Below are positions 39,410-64,000 of a stretch of DNA of 64,000 nucleotides, in pieces (the stretch's first letter is position 1; every line of letters begins with the position of its first letter). Both the position numbers and the translations under genes were made by a program. Below the pieces are notes generated by a model. That model did no database searches, was not told the origin of the DNA, and saw only the letters and a list, made by a program, of their open reading frames with translations. The stretch comes from Cristatella mucedo. Its lineage: Eukaryota; Bryozoa; Phylactolaemata; Cristatellidae. The stretch covers positions 2,905,501 through 2,969,500 of the forward strand of contig WPIO01000014.1 in NCBI GenBank assembly GCA_009760855.2, read 5' to 3'.

Positions 39410-39910
39410 TAACCCTTCAACGGGGCTGAATGCTAAAGTTCTTACGCTGACCCACAAGGCCAGCCACGGCTTGGCTCCTCCATACCTAGCTGAACTGCTG
39501 CATCATGTTCAGCCTGTTCGCGCCCTCCGGTCCTGTGTGGACAATAAATAAGCTGTTCTATTCCTCCGCTTAAAGACAGTTGGCGACAGAAGCTTTAGCT
39601 CTGCAGGTCCTAGACTGTGGAACTCGCTTCCACAATTCTTACGCAACGCCAACTACTCCCCTACTGCCGACTATGGCACATCCTTTTCAGCGGTCCTGAG
39701 CTGCTACTTTTATGCAACTCACTACCTCAACTGCTCTCCTGACTCTGCTATGCTTCCCACTTTCTCTTTGTTGCATGAGACGAAGTCTGTTGGCTACCGA
39801 ATGCGTACTGAAAGCCGCTTAGGCAGTGAGTGCGCTATACAAAACTCTCTTGCGTAACACCCGCATGGTCTTTATGACTTTGTGGAGTTACAGACGGAGA
39901 TACATTACAA
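39410..39910 (+). mobile_element. LINE type 1 3' fragment
   Basis: From AAAGTTCTTACGCTGACCCA through the SFSSAGPRLWNSLPQF codons to the UTR end GACGGAGATACATT. Very close to the copies at 2,336 and 29,406, implying fairly recent movement. Confidence 0.8.
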
Positions 39911-41617
39911 TGCTGCTAATTGGCGAGCCAGATCACAATTACCAACTTGTCCTGTAATTAAGTCGAACTTGTGTCAATCTATTTAATTCATGATAATATC
40001 CGATTCATTAAGTAATAAGTATCTGGGGGACAGTAAACGGTACTTTTTATGCCACCAGACATTCCTGTTGCGGACAATTGTCCACTCGTTCTCCTGTCCG
40101 GCGGCTGAGCTACCCTATCTAGCGCGACATCACCGACTTTGGAGACCCGGGAGATACAATCAGTTGCAAAAGCATAAGGACGGTGTAACCATTTGTTTCA
40201 GACTAGTGCCAATATTTTACTTCCTACTATTCAAGCCTGCCTAATATTAATTACGATGGGCGTTCTATTTAAAACGTCAGAGCCATCGCAGAAAAATGAA
40301 ATATTTTCTTACGCCTTGTGTATTTTTTACTTCGTTTACCACGGTTAGTGCTGTGAGTTTTCAAACTGAATGAGAGCTCACGCTTTGGTTGATTCTAGTC
40401 GCAGCTTATAGTGCGACTTTTCTAATGCCTCACCTGATGGCTTCATATCTGCTAGAAATCTCCGAGGATCTTCTTAAAGTATAGCCATCATTGGCAGGTT
40501 TTACTTAACACCATTTCCTGATTATTTAAATGGTATATATCAATTTCTTGCCTCTATTGTAACCACTATTCCAATTATTGTAGGGCTTTTAGTTCGACTG
40601 TTCCTTTGCCTGCAAACTTACCAGCTTGCCTTCCGTGTGCGTCAACTTAGTTCAAATTCACGTGCAGGTTGTGTGGTACGAGGTCAGTACTAAATGGATA
40701 GTTGCTACTAAAGAATCACTGAAATTGATCACTGAAAATATGGACTGCTTTTAGAAATACCTCATGCATATAATAAAGTAATTTACTGTGTTATAAGTTC
40801 AAAGTACACAAAATCTTTGATTCAGTAAATTATCTTGATTAGAGCTAGAGTATGTGCCATCTCTTGAAGTCTTTGTAGCGTATCCTAGCTTTGACTCGTG
40901 ATCGTTGCATGCCCCATCTGGTATGAAAGATGCAAGTTTGTATTACATTTATTATCTAACTGGGGCTTAGTTAGCCATGAAACTTTATTAATTATTGCTA
41001 ATATGTATAAGCCATGAGAGAAAAGGAATTCGTTTAGAGACTTCCTCTAAAACCACAAGCGTCTCTGTGCAGAGAGCACATTTGAGGTAAACCAACTAAA
41101 GCTCACGACTGTAAAGCTGCTCTAACAGGTGTCGTTTGATTCTGTTGATTCAGGCTCCCAGTTCTCCGTGTTTGTACTGGCCAAAAGATGCTACAGGTGT
41201 AATTTTATCGAATAAATATATGTAAATATATGACATGTAGCAGCAAAATATTAATAGCGATGGCTTAAGGCTGGAGCCAGAAGCCAGAAGCCAGATGGCG
41301 GCTTATTGTAGTGCGTTTAAAGTGATTCGGGTAGAGTTGTCCGCTCAGTCGGGTTCCAAAATGTCTGTAGTTCTTTCATTCAATTCAAAGAGCAACTCAC
41401 TTTTAGACTGGCAACTCATGCATTTGCTTCCCTCTGTGTTTGGTCAGCGCTTTATAATGTGATGTGCGGGCTTAGCTTTCTCCACGGTCCTTATTCCAAT
41501 CAGGGTATACAATTCATTTAAAAGTTTCAGCACGACTTTTGTTCCTTCGGATGTCACCTAAGCAAGCTCCAAATGCTGCCTCGATAAGATGTTCTGAATT
41601 GACTATCCATCTATTAA

Positions 41618-59287
<17,670 letters not shown>

Positions 59288-59364
59288 CTACAATTGTGCG
59301 TAAGATTTAGTCTAACCTCAGAGGCTATTGTAAAAAACGCAGTGCTTGTAACAGCACTAAAAAT

Positions 59365-59510
59365 AGTATTCATGTGTATAGCATCCTGAGAGAACTTAAT
59401 CTCTATTCAGGTGCTTTCACATATGTCAGGGGGCCGGAGCCCAGAACGTCGGCCGTCAAATAAATTAACCCTGACCTTGGTTCGGGGCGAGCACCTTAAC
59501 CCCTCGGCAG
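59365..59510 (-). repeat. tRNA-derived SINE, shared with copy A
   Basis: Counterpart of 9,890-9,995, more complete at the A-box end (GCACCTTAACCCC). Confidence 0.8.
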
Positions 59511-60969
59511 CGGAAGCACGTCGACTTCCGGCGAAGTCCAGAGTTTTGCAATCGCGGCCAGTGACTTGTAAGCGAAGTAACACTACATACAGGTATGCCT
59601 ACAGTAGCGAAACACGGCGGCAACAAAGAGAGCCCATACCACAAAAATATGAAGGCCATTTCTGTAGCTTAGCAAAGTCTATTTGATAGTGCTGAGGAGT
59701 TACTGGCGTCCACTAGGTGGCATGGCGTGCAGCACTCGTTCAACTCAAAGCTTAGAGCATAACTAAGCTCACCTGCTAGACCCCAGTTGACTGCTGCCTA
59801 ATCATGGATTATTACATAACCGGCTCCAAGCCATAAGAATGCAGAAACCATGAATAATAAATATCTCGATAGTAATAATCTGGCCTATTTATCATGCTGC
59901 CACTATTTCAATATGCATCATATATAAATCGTCGTGGAATTCCCATCCACCCCAACGCACTAGTTTTAGGTCAGCTAGCGTTGCACAATTCAGTTCAAAT
60001 CATTATAGATCTGAAATCTCACTTTTGTTGTTGTATCGAAGAGGCCAGGAGTCCGGGAGTTTCTTGGTCGCTCGCCGATCGGTGCAATTTTTTCTGACAC
60101 TTAGTTCCTTAGCAGACGGCATTCGCTCGTTCTGAATTCCTAAATAACAGCTTCGGTCATCACAACTCCAGCAGTGACAACACGTGCATTAAGCCTATGG
60201 AGTCACCTCGACTAATTGGTGCCAATAGGGCGCGTGTCCTCCACCTACCTGAATCAGTGGAAGTAAGACAGCGAGTATGGTCCCTAGTAGGTGACCATAG
60301 CAGAGGCAATGACTTCATCTTGACACTTGTTTCAATTTAATTAATTCATATTCAATTAAAAAATTTGCGTATATTTAAGCAGCACAGCTGGATTTGGCTC
60401 TTACGCATATCTCGTCGCATGAATATACGGATTTAAGCATTTCGTTGAGAGCAGTTAAACGGAGTCTCAATAGCTCGATCAGAAGGTGACTAACTAAAAT
60501 CATGAGCGAAATGGTGCGATCGATCCTTCTTTCTTGAAGGATAAATTAGTATGCTCTTAGTCCCACTGTAGATAAGCTTCAGTTGTTCTCTATTTTAAAT
60601 TACCGAATGGGATAAAGCCAAGCAAGTCAAGAGTGCATGCCACGTTTGTGAACGCTAATATTTCTGCTAGCTTGGATACTACATGGTCAAGTGTTAGTAG
60701 CTACTCTGAAATGCAAATGGGAGCCTTATTTTCTTATTTTGATCTGAGGACGACTAACAAGTGAAGATTATTTTTTTAAATGCTTGATAAGAGTCAATAA
60801 TGACATGAACTAAATTATCCGTACACTATTTCAATTCTGGCTGAAACATCTGATGGGATTAGGGTACACTAACCAAACAAGATTGTAATAATTTGTGCAT
60901 CATCCATTCATTTCTTTGCACCAGCTGGTTTTATTTATTTCTGATTAGATGCATGGGGAATTTTCGTAA

Positions 60970-62220
<1,251 letters not shown>

Positions 62221-62224
62221 CTGA

Positions 62225-62370
62225 CGACGAGTTATTTTGGTCCAGTGGTTACGGTGCTCGCCCCGACCAAGGTCTGGCTGAGGTCGTGGGCTCGAGCCCC
62301 GAGGCATATGTGAAACGCCTGAATAGAGATTAAGTTCTCTTGGGGCGCTATACAAATTATTTATATATGT
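62225..62370 (+). repeat. tRNA-derived SINE
   Basis: Forward, well preserved: GGTCCAGTGGTTACGGTGCTC, GGGCTCGAGCCC, tail hairpin GCGCCTGAATAGAGATT...GGGGCGC, then AT-rich end. Confidence 0.88.
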
Positions 62371-62804
62371 ATATACTCTAAATCGTAAGTCATTTATCGT
62401 AATTCCTAAATCAGAAACCCTGAATTTTATATTCGAAGATGAAAAGATATTTGTTAATCTGTTAATATGATAATCTGTTAAAGATAATGTTTTTAATATA
62501 CAGTATATACGTGTTTTGCGAAGCCTCTACACCTAAAAAGTCATTTGAATATCGTTATTATTTCGATTGTCATAGTGGCCATCGAAAGATCCACGTCACT
62601 ATTCACAGATTTGCATCTTAGTATGGTATCCAAAAGGCGATCGCGCCTTTTACACCTTGATGCTTAAGGCCCCTATAAAGCCCCTAGCTTGACCTTTGAT
62701 CAAAGAGAACTCAGTCATGCCTCTATTTTGCCCTAGGCGATCCAGTGGCTCGCAGCAGATCAGCGTTTGCTAAGGAAATTCTTTCTTTGACCACAAAAGT
62801 AGTA

Positions 62805-63560
62805 ATAATGTAGCGCTTAAGCACCCTAGGAGAATTACATCTCTTTCTAGGAACTTATTTTTTGCTAGACAGGAAACATGCCAATGATTTTGCAGTAACA
62901 TATTATATATCAGCACACACAGGCGTATAAAGGAATGTTTTGTTTGCACGGACGAGCCATAGACGCGAGGAACGGGTAAGCTTTTTGCTTCTTTTTAGAT
63001 TGCATTGAGTCAGTGCATGTCACGACGTTATTCAGAAGTGAGTTCAAGGATTTGAGAGAATACGAGCTACAGACACAGTCACCATAGGATTTGTATGCTC
63101 CTTATGTACATGGATAAATTACTTGAGTCAGAAGGGCAAGTTGTATGATGTGATGCCTGAGAATAGAGTACTTTTGATAGGTCCCATAGCATTTGCTGGG
63201 GCAAGAGAATGAGTGGCCCGAAATTTCAGTGACAAAACCATGCATTTGATAAGATTTTGATTCTTAATTTTAATTAATCTTCATTTGATTCTTAATGGGG
63301 AGAAATTTCAAATAAAAAATAAACGGTGAATGAAGCAGTTGCGACGTTCGCGAAAAAGACAAGCATAGTTTCAGAGTTCTAAATAACTGTGATCTTTTTA
63401 CTGCACATGCAGGAAGATATGTAATAGAGATTTGTAGAAGTCTTTATTGAATTTCACAAATGCATGTTACCGAGCAGCTAAAAGTAGGTAGACATGACTG
63501 TGTAGCCAATGTGATTATCTGTCGACAGCTCGCTTTGAACTAGGAAACCCTACAGAGCCG
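62805..63560 (-). mobile_element. Diverged LINE type 2 3' part
   Basis: Tip-like GCACCCTAGGAGAATTACAT, UTR words at 62,900-63,000 and C-terminal remnants to about 63,540 (CTGTGTAGCCAATGTGATTA). Confidence 0.55.
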
Positions 63561-63589
63561 TGCAGGCCTCTCCCATTTTGAGGTTTAGG

Positions 63590-64000
63590 AATCATGTTTA
63601 TTATGGATTGGCTCCTTCATTAAGAGCTGAATTGCTACATTTATTTCGTCTTCCTAATGCCCTCGGGTACTATTTGGACAACTAATTAGTGTTACAATTT
63701 TTTTCAATTAAATACTTTTGGTTACAAATGCACTCGCTCGGCGGTTCCGAGATTGTGGAACTCACTCTCAGAATGTTTGCACCGTGTTAATTTCTGTCCT
63801 GCTGTTGACAATGATAATTTCTTTCCGCCTACGGCTTACCTCGGCCAAATAGTTATTGTATCTACATTCCTCACGACTCAGCTACGCTTCTCACTTGTAT
63901 TCTTTGTTGCTTGAGATGCAGTCGTGTTGGCTACCGTATGCAAACCGAGAGCCACATAAGCTTTGTGTCCATTATGGTAACACCGAATTAGGCTCCATGG
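63590..64000 (+). mobile_element. Diverged LINE type 1-like 3' fragment, cut by window end
   Basis: Traces of RLWNSL-type codons near 63,750 (GATTGTGGAACTCACTCTC) and the UTR motifs GTTGGCTACCGTATGCAAAC and GTCCATTATGGTAACACC. Confidence 0.5.

Larger units (their letters stand above)
36150..41610. other. Intergenic between gene B stop and LINE cluster
   Basis: Holds the listed LINE tips and SINE. 36,150-37,420, 37,500-38,750, 38,905-39,410 and 39,910-41,610 show no recognised gene. 39,910-41,610 should include the 3' UTR of gene B. Confidence 0.4.

Overview
This is intron-rich animal-type nuclear DNA. Short exons carry GT/AG borders and sit among degenerate L2/CR1-like LINE 3' ends, tRNA-derived SINEs, DNA transposons and long microsatellites. 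No bacterial operon, rRNA or CRISPR array is visible. The species cannot be fixed; an invertebrate metazoan is the best inference.

The main content is two tandem, head-to-tail paralogues on the minus strand, both encoding a class V PLP-dependent aminotransferase of the cysteine-desulfurase type. I assembled them exon by exon from splice sites, codon phase and family motifs. Gene A runs from an ATG at 27,890 down to 569 and continues past the left edge. Its exons give the N-terminus, CDYTASGR, THTTT, GSGST, EHHSNLLPW, WDFATAAPY, the catalytic-lysine motif SPHKFVGGPGTPG, EAREEGGTPA, the cysteine loop RGGCACAGPYAE, and PGFVRLNFSYF. Gene B enters from the right edge. Seven phase-compatible exons from 59,287 to a stop at 41,618 supply the C-terminal 372 residues, including two exons whose gene A counterparts lie outside the window.

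The left 11.3 kb (gene A 3' half) and about 44,100-60,970 (gene B) are a segmental duplication. Similarity is patchy: some blocks are nearly identical and others strongly diverged. Copy-specific changes include a LINE tip at 2,336, a doubled exon at 759-836 and 1,421-1,525, and a solo-LTR-like insertion near 10,180 in A. In B they include a Tc1 element at 55,800-57,335 and a 48-unit CTG tract at 52,225.

The A/B intergenic region (27,891-41,617) holds nested LINEs, a GC-rich block with a gag-like fragment and a (CCG)23 tract, and a short hAT element resembling SPIN. One coding segment of the enzyme, between the lysine exon and EAREEGGTPA, is assigned only tentatively. No other protein-coding gene is recognised with confidence.
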